DNA of 64,000 bases from Marinobacter sp. BGYM27 (GTDB lineage: Bacteria > Pseudomonadota > Gammaproteobacteria > Pseudomonadales > Oleiphilaceae). Under the pieces are notes generated by a model. The model saw only the letters and a program-made list of their open reading frames with translations, was not told where the DNA came from and made no database searches. The first letter of the stretch is position 1. Every line of letters starts with the position of its first letter. This document shows, piece by piece, positions 33,613 to 41,338 of this stretch. A program made the translations under genes and the position numbers. The stretch spans positions 372,001-436,000 of the forward strand of contig JANZNS010000004.1 in assembly GCA_025153445.1 (NCBI GenBank), in the 5' to 3' direction.

Positions 33613-35055
33613 ATGACTAGCCAAGACCATACAGTAGAGAAAATTGGCGGTACGTCCATGAGCGACTTTACCGCCGTTCGTGACAATATCGTTGTTGGCG
33701 ATCGCAGCGCCGACGAACTGTACCAACGCATTTTTGTGGTATCCGCCTATAGCGGCGTAACGGACGAGTTGCTGGAGCACAAGAAAACCGGCGAGCCCGG
33801 CGTTTACGCCCTGTTTGCAGATGCCGAGTCAGATTGGGCCTGGGGGGACGACCTCACCAAACTGACCCAGTTCCTGATCGACATCAACAAGCAGTTGTTT
33901 GATGACCCGATGCTCAAACAGCAGGCCGACCAGTTCATTATGGACCGCGTGGAAGGCGTCCGTGGCTGCCTGATCGATCTGCAGCGTTTGTGCTCCTACG
34001 GCCAGTTCCAGCTCGAAGAACATCTGCTGACAGTGCGTGAGATGCTCGCCGGTATCGGTGAAGCACACAGTGCATTCAACACCACGCTCAAACTGCAGGC
34101 TGAAGGCATCAACGCCCGCTTCGTCGATTTGACCGGGTGGCGCGATAACGAGTTGCTGCCGCTGGATGCCAAACTGAAGCAGGCGTTTGACAGCATTGAC
34201 CTAACCCGGGAAATGCCGATCTGTACCGGCTATGCCCAGTGTGAGGAAGGGCTGATGCGCACCTTCGATCGCGGCTACAGTGAAATGACCTTCAGCCGTG
34301 TGGCGGTTATTACCGAAGCCCGTGAAGCGATTATTCACAAGGAATACCACCTGAGTTCGGCTGACCCCAAGATCGTCGGTGAAGATAAAGTGGTACCGAT
34401 GGGTCGGACCAACTATGACGTCGCTGACCAGCTTGCCAACCTGGGTATGGAAGCAATCCACCCACGGGCGGCAAAGGGGCTGCGCCAGAATGATATCCCG
34501 CTGCGGGTCAAGAACACTTTCGAGCCGGAACATACCGGTACGCTCATCACCCGCGACTATGTGAGCGAGAAGCCACAGGTGGAAATCATCGCCGGTCGCA
34601 AGGGTGTATTTGCCATCGAAGTGTTTGATCAGGACATGCAGGGTGACCCGGGTTCCGATCGCCGGATTCTCGATGTACTGGCACGGTTCAAGATCCGCTG
34701 CATCAGCAAGGACACCAACGCCAACACCATCACCCATTATGCGGACAGCACACTGAAGCACGTGAAGCGTGTCGTCCGGGCACTGAAGGAAGAGTTCCCG
34801 AACGCAGAAATCTCTACCCGTAAAGTGGCGCTGGTGTCTGCTATCGGCAGTGACATGCAGGTTCCGGGCATTCTGGCCAAGACTGTGACGTCACTGGCTG
34901 AAGAAGAGATCAGCGTGCTGGCTCTGCACCAGTGTATGCGCCAGGTGGATATGCAGTTCGTGATTGATGAAGATCATTACGAAAAGGCGATCGCCAAGCT
35001 GCACGCCACACTGATCGAGCCACATAACCACGAATACGCCATCGTTGCCGCCTGA
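33613..35055 (+). CDS. ask: Aspartate kinase, ectoine-cluster type (Ask_Ect)
   Basis: A 480-residue aspartokinase producing aspartyl phosphate, the entry to aspartate semialdehyde. The N-terminal kinase motif is VEKIGGTSM; an insert typical of Ask_Ect follows (YALFADAESDWAWGDDLTKLTQF). Two C-terminal ACT domains (about 325-475) carry FAIEVFDQDMQGDPGSDRRILDVL and VSAIGSDMQVPGILAKTVTSLAEEEISV. Ask_Ect enzymes found in ect operons are relatively insensitive to feedback, ensuring precursor supply. Co-transcription with ectAB is likely. ATG 33613 has AGGA just upstream. Confidence 0.93.
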   Translation: MTSQDHTVEKIGGTSMSDFTAVRDNIVVGDRSADELYQRIFVVSAYSGVTDELLEHKKTGEPGVYALFADAESDWAWGDDLTKLTQFLIDINKQLFDDPMLKQQADQFIMDRVEGVRGCLIDLQRLCSYGQFQLEEHLLTVREMLAGIGEAHSAFNTTLKLQAEGINARFVDLTGWRDNELLPLDAKLKQAFDSIDLTREMPICTGYAQCEEGLMRTFDRGYSEMTFSRVAVITEAREAIIHKEYHLSSADPKIVGEDKVVPMGRTNYDVADQLANLGMEAIHPRAAKGLRQNDIPLRVKNTFEPEHTGTLITRDYVSEKPQVEIIAGRKGVFAIEVFDQDMQGDPGSDRRILDVLARFKIRCISKDTNANTITHYADSTLKHVKRVVRALKEEFPNAEISTRKVALVSAIGSDMQVPGILAKTVTSLAEEEISVLALHQCMRQVDMQFVIDEDHYEKAIAKLHATLIEPHNHEYAIVAA

Positions 35056-35158
35056 TCCGGGCAACGTCAGCGTACCCCCGGCAACCCCGGGGATAACGAG
35101 TTGTCGAAGCCGGAACCGGTCGCTCGGGCTTCGATAATGGAGGACGTCTTGCCTCCCT

Positions 35159-35200
35159 GATCGGGCCGCCTGAACTGCGAAATTCAGGCGGTACCCGATC
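35159..35200 (+). terminator. Long hairpin after ask
   Basis: GATCGGG-CCGCCTGAA, an 8-base loop and TTCAGGCGG-TA-CCCGATC give a 16-bp stem with one small bulge. A pyrimidine-rich but not pure T stretch follows. Probable end of the ect operon. Confidence 0.6.
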
Positions 35201-35271
35201 AACCTTCCCTTCTTGCCTTCCCCTTCTACTTCACACGCCAGGCCAAATTGATCTGCACCCATCCTCGAGTA

Positions 35272-35718
35272 TTAACGTAAGCCGAGCGCTATCGCGACTG
35301 TCACCAGACAAACGCAGGCAACAACCGTCAACACCAGCCGCAGCTTGCGATACCAGTCCGGCCAGTAAATCCGCATCCAGCGCGCATCCACAATATACAG
35401 TGCGATATAGGCCAGCGGATAAACCACCATCTGACCTGCCAACGGCAGTAGCAGTGACAAGCCGGCTGTTACGAAAAACAGTTGGCTGATGATCAGGGTG
35501 ACAACCGGCGACAACGGAAAGCAGCGATCTTCAAGTTGCAGCGCAATCGGCCAGTACACACCGGCCATAAACGCAAGAACGCCGGCGCTGTAGGTATAGA
35601 AAAGCTCGATACAGAGCGCCTCGGCCTCCGGAAAAAGCAGCACGCTGAGTGCGCCGAGGATGAATGGAATCAGTCCTGCAAGACCAATCGCAGTGGCAAG
35701 TCGGGCGACGGCAATCAT
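35272..35718 (-). CDS. DUF3429 family membrane protein
   Basis: A 148-residue inner membrane protein with about five helices. The segment FYTYSAGVLAFMAGVYWPIAL (about 40-60) and the aromatic-rich loop WMRIYWPDWYRKLR (about 112-125) match DUF3429. No function is known for the family. The start overlaps the preceding gene stop by four bases (ATGA), so the two are co-translated. Confidence 0.8.
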   Translation of the reverse strand: MIAVARLATAIGLAGLIPFILGALSVLLFPEAEALCIELFYTYSAGVLAFMAGVYWPIALQLEDRCFPLSPVVTLIISQLFFVTAGLSLLLPLAGQMVVYPLAYIALYIVDARWMRIYWPDWYRKLRLVLTVVACVCLVTVAIALGLR

Positions 35719-36041
35719 CGCCGTGGCCCCTGAACCGGAATTCGCATAGGTTCGGGCTGCTCTTCTCCAAGCCCCACCATTTCGTGATACGCCGATGCGT
35801 GAACAACATCGGTCCGCAGTACCCTGAGCTCTTCCAGCGCACTCTGAGCCTGCCAGGCGCTTTTAAACAACACGGTGTTACCACTCTTATCCGATAGCAC
35901 CCGCAACGTGCCCTCATGGTCGTCCGGCGGCGTCTCAAAATGCAGACGCGCAATATAGAACTGACCTTCCAGCGAGAGTAACTCGAGTAGTGCGATGCGG
36001 GGATTCTCCAGCGATTGCAGCTCGTCAAGCGTCATACGCAT
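35715..36041 (-). CDS. DUF6482-like small protein
   Basis: A 108-residue cytoplasmic protein. Its layout (LELLSLEGQFYIARL, then VLSDKSGNTVLFKSAWQAQSALEEL and a closing VVHASAYHEMVGL) resembles the DUF6482 proteins of pseudomonads and halomonads; the role is unknown. ATG 36041 has GGAGGG before it. It forms a two-gene unit with the DUF3429 gene. Confidence 0.7.
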   Translation of the reverse strand: MRMTLDELQSLENPRIALLELLSLEGQFYIARLHFETPPDDHEGTLRVLSDKSGNTVLFKSAWQAQSALEELRVLRTDVVHASAYHEMVGLGEEQPEPMRIPVQGPRR

Positions 36042-36109
36042 GATTGAGCCCTCCAATTAAATAACCGGGAGGACTTACGACTGCCAATGCTTAAAAGATC
36101 AGAAAAGAA

Positions 36110-36715
36110 TCAGCGAACAGGAAAATCCAGACCTTCCGCCATCCGGGCGCAGGGCTCGCGCATCGGACATCCATCAAGGTGGTCATTCACCATGCCGACG
36201 GCCTGCATGAAGGCGTAAACGATGGTCGGCCCGACAAAGTTGAACCCGCGCTTCTTAAGGGCTTTCGAAAGGGCCTCGGCCTCCGGAGTGTAGACCGGCA
36301 CATCCGCCATCGACGGCCAGGCATTTTGTGCAGGACGGTGACCCACAAAGCCCCACAGGAACTCTGAAAAGGATTCATCCTGCTCCCTGAATGCCAAAAA
36401 ACCACGGGCATTGCGAATAATGGACTCCACTTTCAGCCGGTTACGGATGATGCCCGGATTCTGCAGCAGACTCTCGATACGCGCCTGGTCGTAACGCACA
36501 ATTTTCTCAGCATCGAAGCCGTCAAAAGCCGCCTCGTAGCTGGCCTGCTTCCTGAGAATCGTAATCCAGCTCAGCCCCGCCTGCTGACCATCAAGACACA
36601 GCTTTTCAAACAGCGTCTGATCATCAGACACCGGGCGCCCCCAGACATGATCGTGATAGTCCACATATAAGGGATCTGTGCCACACCAACCGCAACGCTC
36701 GCCATCAACCGTCAT
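36110..36715 (-). CDS. tag: DNA-3-methyladenine glycosylase I
   Basis: A 201-residue base-excision repair enzyme that removes 3-methyladenine. The full Tag pattern is present: CGWCGTDPLYVDYHDHVWGRP (8-28) with zinc ligands Cys and His, SWITILRKQASYEAAFDGFD (about 49-68), and the C-terminal NDHLDGCP providing the other His and Cys ligands. The length is normal. It is 43 bp downstream of pdxH on the same strand. Confidence 0.93.
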   Translation of the reverse strand: MTVDGERCGWCGTDPLYVDYHDHVWGRPVSDDQTLFEKLCLDGQQAGLSWITILRKQASYEAAFDGFDAEKIVRYDQARIESLLQNPGIIRNRLKVESIIRNARGFLAFREQDESFSEFLWGFVGHRPAQNAWPSMADVPVYTPEAEALSKALKKRGFNFVGPTIVYAFMQAVGMVNDHLDGCPMREPCARMAEGLDFPVR

Positions 36716-36758
36716 TCCATTGCTCCTTCCGACACATCGTCACTAATGTAGAGACCGC

Positions 36759-37394
36759 TCAGGGCTGCAAGCGCTGGATCCGCCACCGATCACCTTCGCG
36801 CACATATTCAAAGCGATCATGCAGCCGGCTGGGACGCCCCTGCCAGAACTCAATGCGCTCGGGTACGACCCGATACCCGCCCCAGAACGAAGGCAAGGGG
36901 ACGTCACCGTCACTGAATCGCTGCTTGATCTCCGCCACTTTCTGCTCCAGTAACCCTCGCGAAGTAATGACCTGACTCTGGTCTGACACCCAGGCGCCAA
37001 TCTGGCTACCCCGCGGCCGGGATGCAAAGTACCGCAGCGACTCTGCCTTGCTGACTTTCTCCACCTTGCCCTGAACAATGACCTGCCGGTTCAGGGCGAT
37101 CCAGGGAAAGAGCATGGCCGCCTGCGGATTGCCATCAAGTTCATTGGCCTTGCGGCTACCGTAATTGGTAAAGAAAACGAAGCCGTTGTCATCAAAATAC
37201 TTCAGCAATACCGTTCGTAATCCGGGCATCCCATCAGCCTTTGCTGTGCCCAATGACAGGGCATTCGGCTCCAGTACACCAGCTTCACGGGCATGATTGA
37301 ACCAGATTTCAAACTGCTTCACCGGATTGTCATCGAGGGCGTCACGGTCCAGACCGTCGCTCTCGAAATCCCGGCGCATATCACTGATATCCAT
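36759..37394 (-). CDS. pdxH: Pyridoxamine 5'-phosphate oxidase
   Basis: A 211-residue FMN enzyme that makes pyridoxal phosphate, the cofactor used by EctB among others. FMN and substrate motifs are intact: PNALSLGTAKADGMPGLRTVLLKYFD (about 42-68), FFTNYGSRKANELDGNPQAAMLFPW (about 74-98), SRPRGSQIGAWVSDQSQVI (about 126-144), FWGGYRVVPERIEFWQGRPSRLHDR (about 170-194) and the C-terminal LQP. Standard length. Confidence 0.94.
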   Translation of the reverse strand: MDISDMRRDFESDGLDRDALDDNPVKQFEIWFNHAREAGVLEPNALSLGTAKADGMPGLRTVLLKYFDDNGFVFFTNYGSRKANELDGNPQAAMLFPWIALNRQVIVQGKVEKVSKAESLRYFASRPRGSQIGAWVSDQSQVITSRGLLEQKVAEIKQRFSDGDVPLPSFWGGYRVVPERIEFWQGRPSRLHDRFEYVREGDRWRIQRLQP

Positions 37395-37748
37395 CTATTT
37401 TCCTCACGTTAGCCGATATCCGAATGGTGCTGACCCGACTCATGATCAGACCTGACCAGGCGGCAATCACCCAATAGTAACAGCAGACTGGCACAGCCAT
37501 TGCGTTGCTCTCAACAACCTTTTACAGGTATCACCCGAAACCCACGACTGTTTACGTCAGATCGGGACAACAAGCTCAACTGTTCTGATTAGTTAAACGA
37601 CATATTTAGTGTCAATCTGCGAAGCGCTTTGTTAGCGTGAAACAGGTGATTGCGCCCGACTTGCGCAGACAAGCGCCTCACAGCTGTAAATGTTGACTAC
37701 ACTCAAAGAAAACAAGATTCAGGCTAGCGCCGCCAGGATTCCCTAGGA
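37395..37748. promoter_or_regulatory. Divergent upstream region of pdxH and proV
   Basis: About 350 bp without a gene. A TTGACT at about 37691 could be a -35 for proV, but no matching -10 is convincing. Osmotic control of proV is expected from known systems but no element was identified. Confidence 0.35.
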
Positions 37749-38939
37749 ATGAAGCCAAAAGTCGTTGTAAAAAACCTCTTCAAAGTCTTCGGCAATAACC
37801 CGGAAGAGGCCATGCAACTGTTAGATCAGGGCATAGGCAAGGCAGAAATTTTCGAGCGTACCGGCAAAACCATTGGCGTTCTGGACGCCTCTTTTGAAAT
37901 CTACGAAGGCGAGATTTTCGTGATTATGGGGCTGTCCGGTTCCGGCAAATCCACCATGGTGCGGCTACTGAACCGACTGATCGAGCCCACCTCCGGCGAA
38001 GTCTGGGTCGGCGACCAGAATATCTCGGCGCTGTCGCGTAAAGAACTCAACCAGCTGCGTCGCACCCGCATGAGCATGGTCTTCCAGTCGTTTGCGCTCA
38101 TGCCTCATATGAATGTGATCGACAACGCCGCCTTTGGCCTTGAGCTGTCGAACATTCCCCGCGAAGAACGGCACAAACGAGCGCTGAGCGCACTGGCACA
38201 AGTCGGCCTGGAAGCCAACGCACACAGCTACCCTGACGAATTGTCCGGTGGTATGCAGCAGCGCGTCGGCCTGGCACGGGCACTGGCGAACGATCCTGAA
38301 ATCATGCTGATGGATGAAGCCTTTTCAGCACTCGACCCGCTGATTCGCACCGAGATGCAGGATGAGCTGGTCAAGCTGCAGCGAGATTCCCGGCGCACGG
38401 TGGTGTTTATCTCCCACGATCTGGACGAAGCCATGCGCATTGGCGACCGTATCGCCATTATGGAAGGCGGCCGGGTGGTGCAGGTTGGCACCCCTGACGA
38501 GATTCTCAAGAATCCGGCTGATGATTATGTGCGCTCATTCTTCCGCGGCGTCAATGTGTCGAGCGTGCTCACAGCAGCCGATATTGCCCGCCGTAAACAG
38601 GTAACCGTCATCGAACGGGAAGGTGCCGGCGTGACCGCGGCTCTGGAGCGACTGCGCCAGAACGAACGGGATTTCGGTTACGTCGTCAGCCCGGACCAGA
38701 CCTATCACGGCACAGTATCCATGGACTCGCTCCTGCAGACCGAACGTGAAGGCGGTCGTGTCAGCGATGCCTTGTTGCCCGATGTCACACCGCTCAATGG
38801 ACGCGATTCGCTGACGGACATCATGGGCGCAGTCGCCACGGCCCCTTGCGGTCTGGCGGTTGTCGATGACGCAGGCTATTACCTGGGTGTGATTTCACGA
38901 GGCGTGCTGCTGCAGGCGCTCGACCGGGACGGAGACTGA
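37749..38939 (+). CDS. proV: Glycine betaine/proline ABC transporter ATP-binding protein
   Basis: A 396-residue ABC ATPase. Walker A is GLSGSGKST (about 59-67), the signature LSGGMQQRV, Walker [13 protein letters not shown] (ProV has the EAF variant) and the switch [10 protein letters not shown]. Two C-terminal CBS domains (about 275-390) follow, used by relatives to sense ionic strength. It energises import of betaine and related osmolytes. It is followed by proW after 2 bp. Confidence 0.94.
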   Translation: MKPKVVVKNLFKVFGNNPEEAMQLLDQGIGKAEIFERTGKTIGVLDASFEIYEGEIFVIMGLSGSGKSTMVRLLNRLIEPTSGEVWVGDQNISALSRKELNQLRRTRMSMVFQSFALMPHMNVIDNAAFGLELSNIPREERHKRALSALAQVGLEANAHSYPDELSGGMQQRVGLARALANDPEIMLMDEAFSALDPLIRTEMQDELVKLQRDSRRTVVFISHDLDEAMRIGDRIAIMEGGRVVQVGTPDEILKNPADDYVRSFFRGVNVSSVLTAADIARRKQVTVIEREGAGVTAALERLRQNERDFGYVVSPDQTYHGTVSMDSLLQTEREGGRVSDALLPDVTPLNGRDSLTDIMGAVATAPCGLAVVDDAGYYLGVISRGVLLQALDRDGD

Positions 38940-38941
38940 TC

Positions 38942-40075
38942 ATGGCTGAAGAAAACAATCCGCAAACCGGCGACAACGCCACAACCGCTGACACCGCCTC
39001 AAACCCCTGGGCTGATGCTTCCGCGCAGCAGGGCAGTGGCGGCACCGCGAGCGACCCATGGGGGAGTGCCGGCCCGACACCCGACGCTGGCACCAACACC
39101 GGCGCTGAGAGCTGGCTCGACAATTCTGACGCCGTAGCCACAGTTCAAAACACTGTCTTGGAACCATTCAACACGGAGTGGTTCGATGTCCAAACAGGTG
39201 TCGAACACGGCATTGACTGGATCGTCGACAATTTCCGGGTCTTTTTCCAACTGATCAAACAGCCGGTGGACTTTGCTCTGGGCGTTTTTGACGCCACTCT
39301 GCAAAGCGTGTCGCCGATCATCATGATTGCGCTTTTCGGGTTGCTGGCATGGCAGCTTGCCGGTCGGCGACTCGGCATTGCAGCCGTCATCGGCATGACT
39401 GCGATGGGAGCAATCGGTGCCTGGAACGAGGCGATGACAACCCTGTCGCTGGTTATCACCTCGGTCATGTTCTGCATGGTGATTGGTATTCCTACCGGCA
39501 TCTGGATGGCCAAGAGTGACGGCATCGCCCGGGTGGTCAGACCTCTGCTGGATGCCATGCAGACCACACCGGCATTCGTCTATCTGGTACCGATTGTCAT
39601 GCTGTTCGGCATCGGCAATGTGCCGGGGGTCATCGTGACCATTATTTTTGCGGTAGCACCGGTTATCCGCCTGACCAACTTGGGCATTCGACAGGTGCCA
39701 TCGGATCTTGTTGAAGCCTCTCGCTCGTTTGGGGCCAGCCCGCAACAGTTGCTTTTCAAGGTGCAGCTGCCGCTGGCAATGCCCACCATCATGGCCGGCG
39801 TTAACCAGACGTTGATGCTCGCCCTGTCGATGGTGGTGATTGCCTCCATGATTGCCGTACCCGGATTGGGCCTGATGGTGCTCCGTGGTATCGGCAGGCT
39901 CGATATCGGCCTCGCCACGGTGGGCGGTATCGGCATCGTTATTCTGGCCATCATCCTGGATCGCATGACCCAGGCTTTGGGCCGGGACTCTAGGGAAAGA
40001 GGAACCCGTCACTGGTACCAATCCGGCCCGGTCGGATTAGTTTATGGGCTGGTGAGCAAGAACAGGGACGCGTGA
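38942..40075 (+). CDS. proW: Glycine betaine/proline ABC transporter permease
   Basis: A 377-residue inner membrane permease. It has a long hydrophilic N-terminus rich in Asp, Asn, Gly and Thr (residues 1-60, with two NPWAD/SDPWGS repeats), then six or seven helices and the EAA loop (DLVEASRSFGASPQQLLFKVQLPLAMPTIMAGVNQT). The extended N-terminus is typical of ProW. It is in operon with proV and proX. Confidence 0.93.
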   Translation: MAEENNPQTGDNATTADTASNPWADASAQQGSGGTASDPWGSAGPTPDAGTNTGAESWLDNSDAVATVQNTVLEPFNTEWFDVQTGVEHGIDWIVDNFRVFFQLIKQPVDFALGVFDATLQSVSPIIMIALFGLLAWQLAGRRLGIAAVIGMTAMGAIGAWNEAMTTLSLVITSVMFCMVIGIPTGIWMAKSDGIARVVRPLLDAMQTTPAFVYLVPIVMLFGIGNVPGVIVTIIFAVAPVIRLTNLGIRQVPSDLVEASRSFGASPQQLLFKVQLPLAMPTIMAGVNQTLMLALSMVVIASMIAVPGLGLMVLRGIGRLDIGLATVGGIGIVILAIILDRMTQALGRDSRERGTRHWYQSGPVGLVYGLVSKNRDA

Positions 40076-40111
40076 CCTAAATAACTCGACATAAAAAAGA
40101 GGAAGAATTGC

Positions 40112-41101
40112 ATGACGATGAAAAAAACACTGACCGGCATTGTGCTGGCGAGCGGCGTCGCCTTTGGCGCCCAGGCCCAGGACATGCCCGGCGAGGGCGT
40201 CAGCGTCCAGGCGATTCAGAGCCCGATTGCGGAAGAAACCTTCCAGACCATGCTGGTGAACCAGGCCCTGACGGACCTTGGTTATGACGTACAGCCCATC
40301 CAGGAAGTGGATTACAGCGCCGGCTACACCTCAATCGCCAACGGCGATGCGACCTATATGGCCGTCAACTGGTATCCGCTGCACAACAACATGTACAAGA
40401 ACGCCGGGGGTGACGGCAAGTTTTACCGCAAGGGCAACTACATCAACGGTGCTGCCCAGGGTTACCTGATCGACAAGAAAACCGCCGAAAAATACGACAT
40501 CGACAACATCGAAGACTTCAAGGATCCGGAAATCGCCAAGATCTTCGATACTGATGGTGACGGCAAAGCCGATCTAACCGGCTGCCAGGCAGGCTGGGGC
40601 TGCGAAGGCGTGATCGAGCACCAGCTTGATGCGTTCAAGCTGCGCGACTCGATTACCCACAAGCAAGGCCAGTACGCGGCCATCATCTCGGATACCATTA
40701 CCCGCTACGAGAACGGCGATTCGATCTTTTACTACACCTGGACGCCGTATTGGGTATCGGGAATCCTGGTGCCGGGTAAAGATGTGATCTGGCTGGAAGT
40801 GCCGTTCTCGTCCAACCCCAATGGCGCCGATACCAAGCTGCCTAACGGCAAGAACTATGGGTTCGAAATCAACAGTGAGCGGATTGTTGCCAACAAGGCA
40901 TTTGCGAAAGCCAATCCGGCGGCAGCCAAGCTGTTCGAGATCATGGAGCTCTCGGTTAACGACGTGAGCGCCCAGAACATGAAGATCCGTGACGGCGAAG
41001 ATTCGCAGGAACAGATCATGGCCCACACCCAGTCATGGATCAAAAGTCACCGCGAGACTTATGACAACTGGCTGAAAGCTGCACGTGACGCAGCAGAGTA
41101 A
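40112..41101 (+). CDS. proX: Glycine betaine/proline ABC transporter substrate-binding protein
   Basis: A 329-residue periplasmic protein with a signal peptide (1-22, ending GAQAQ). OpuAC/ProX features: [15 protein letters not shown] (about 89-103), the segment [10 protein letters not shown] with paired Cys (about 154-163) and [13 protein letters not shown], whose Trp residues form the aromatic cage for quaternary ammonium. ATG 40112 follows AAAGAGGAAG. It is the last gene of proVWX. Confidence 0.94.
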   Translation: MTMKKTLTGIVLASGVAFGAQAQDMPGEGVSVQAIQSPIAEETFQTMLVNQALTDLGYDVQPIQEVDYSAGYTSIANGDATYMAVNWYPLHNNMYKNAGGDGKFYRKGNYINGAAQGYLIDKKTAEKYDIDNIEDFKDPEIAKIFDTDGDGKADLTGCQAGWGCEGVIEHQLDAFKLRDSITHKQGQYAAIISDTITRYENGDSIFYYTWTPYWVSGILVPGKDVIWLEVPFSSNPNGADTKLPNGKNYGFEINSERIVANKAFAKANPAAAKLFEIMELSVNDVSAQNMKIRDGEDSQEQIMAHTQSWIKSHRETYDNWLKAARDAAE

Positions 41102-41108
41102 TCCCAAT

Positions 41109-41138
41109 GGCCGGGCACCCGAATATCGGGGCCCGGCC
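41109..41138 (+). terminator. Hairpin after proX
   Basis: GGCCGGGC (41109-41116) and GCCCGGCC (41131-41138) enclose CCCG/CGGG inner pairs. A strong stem 8 bp after the proX stop, without a clear U-tract. Confidence 0.6.
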
Positions 41139-41338
41139 CATCCCGCATTGCGCATCCTGATCACGACACTGCGGTGACACAGACCCACCTGTCAGACTAT
41201 CCTTAACAATGTATTGCAAAACGACTGTGCTCAGCCATGCAGTGCCGTGAATCCGCTCGGACACCCGTCTGTTAAAAACGCGAATCCTGCGATCATTGCC
41301 GGCTATTCTTACTGCACGATGCTGACAAGGAGTGTTCC

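Noticed and set aside
38999-40021. 340-residue open frame antisense to proW
   Set aside because: Rich in His, Gln, Asp and Arg with no fold or motif, and opposite a clearly identified permease gene.
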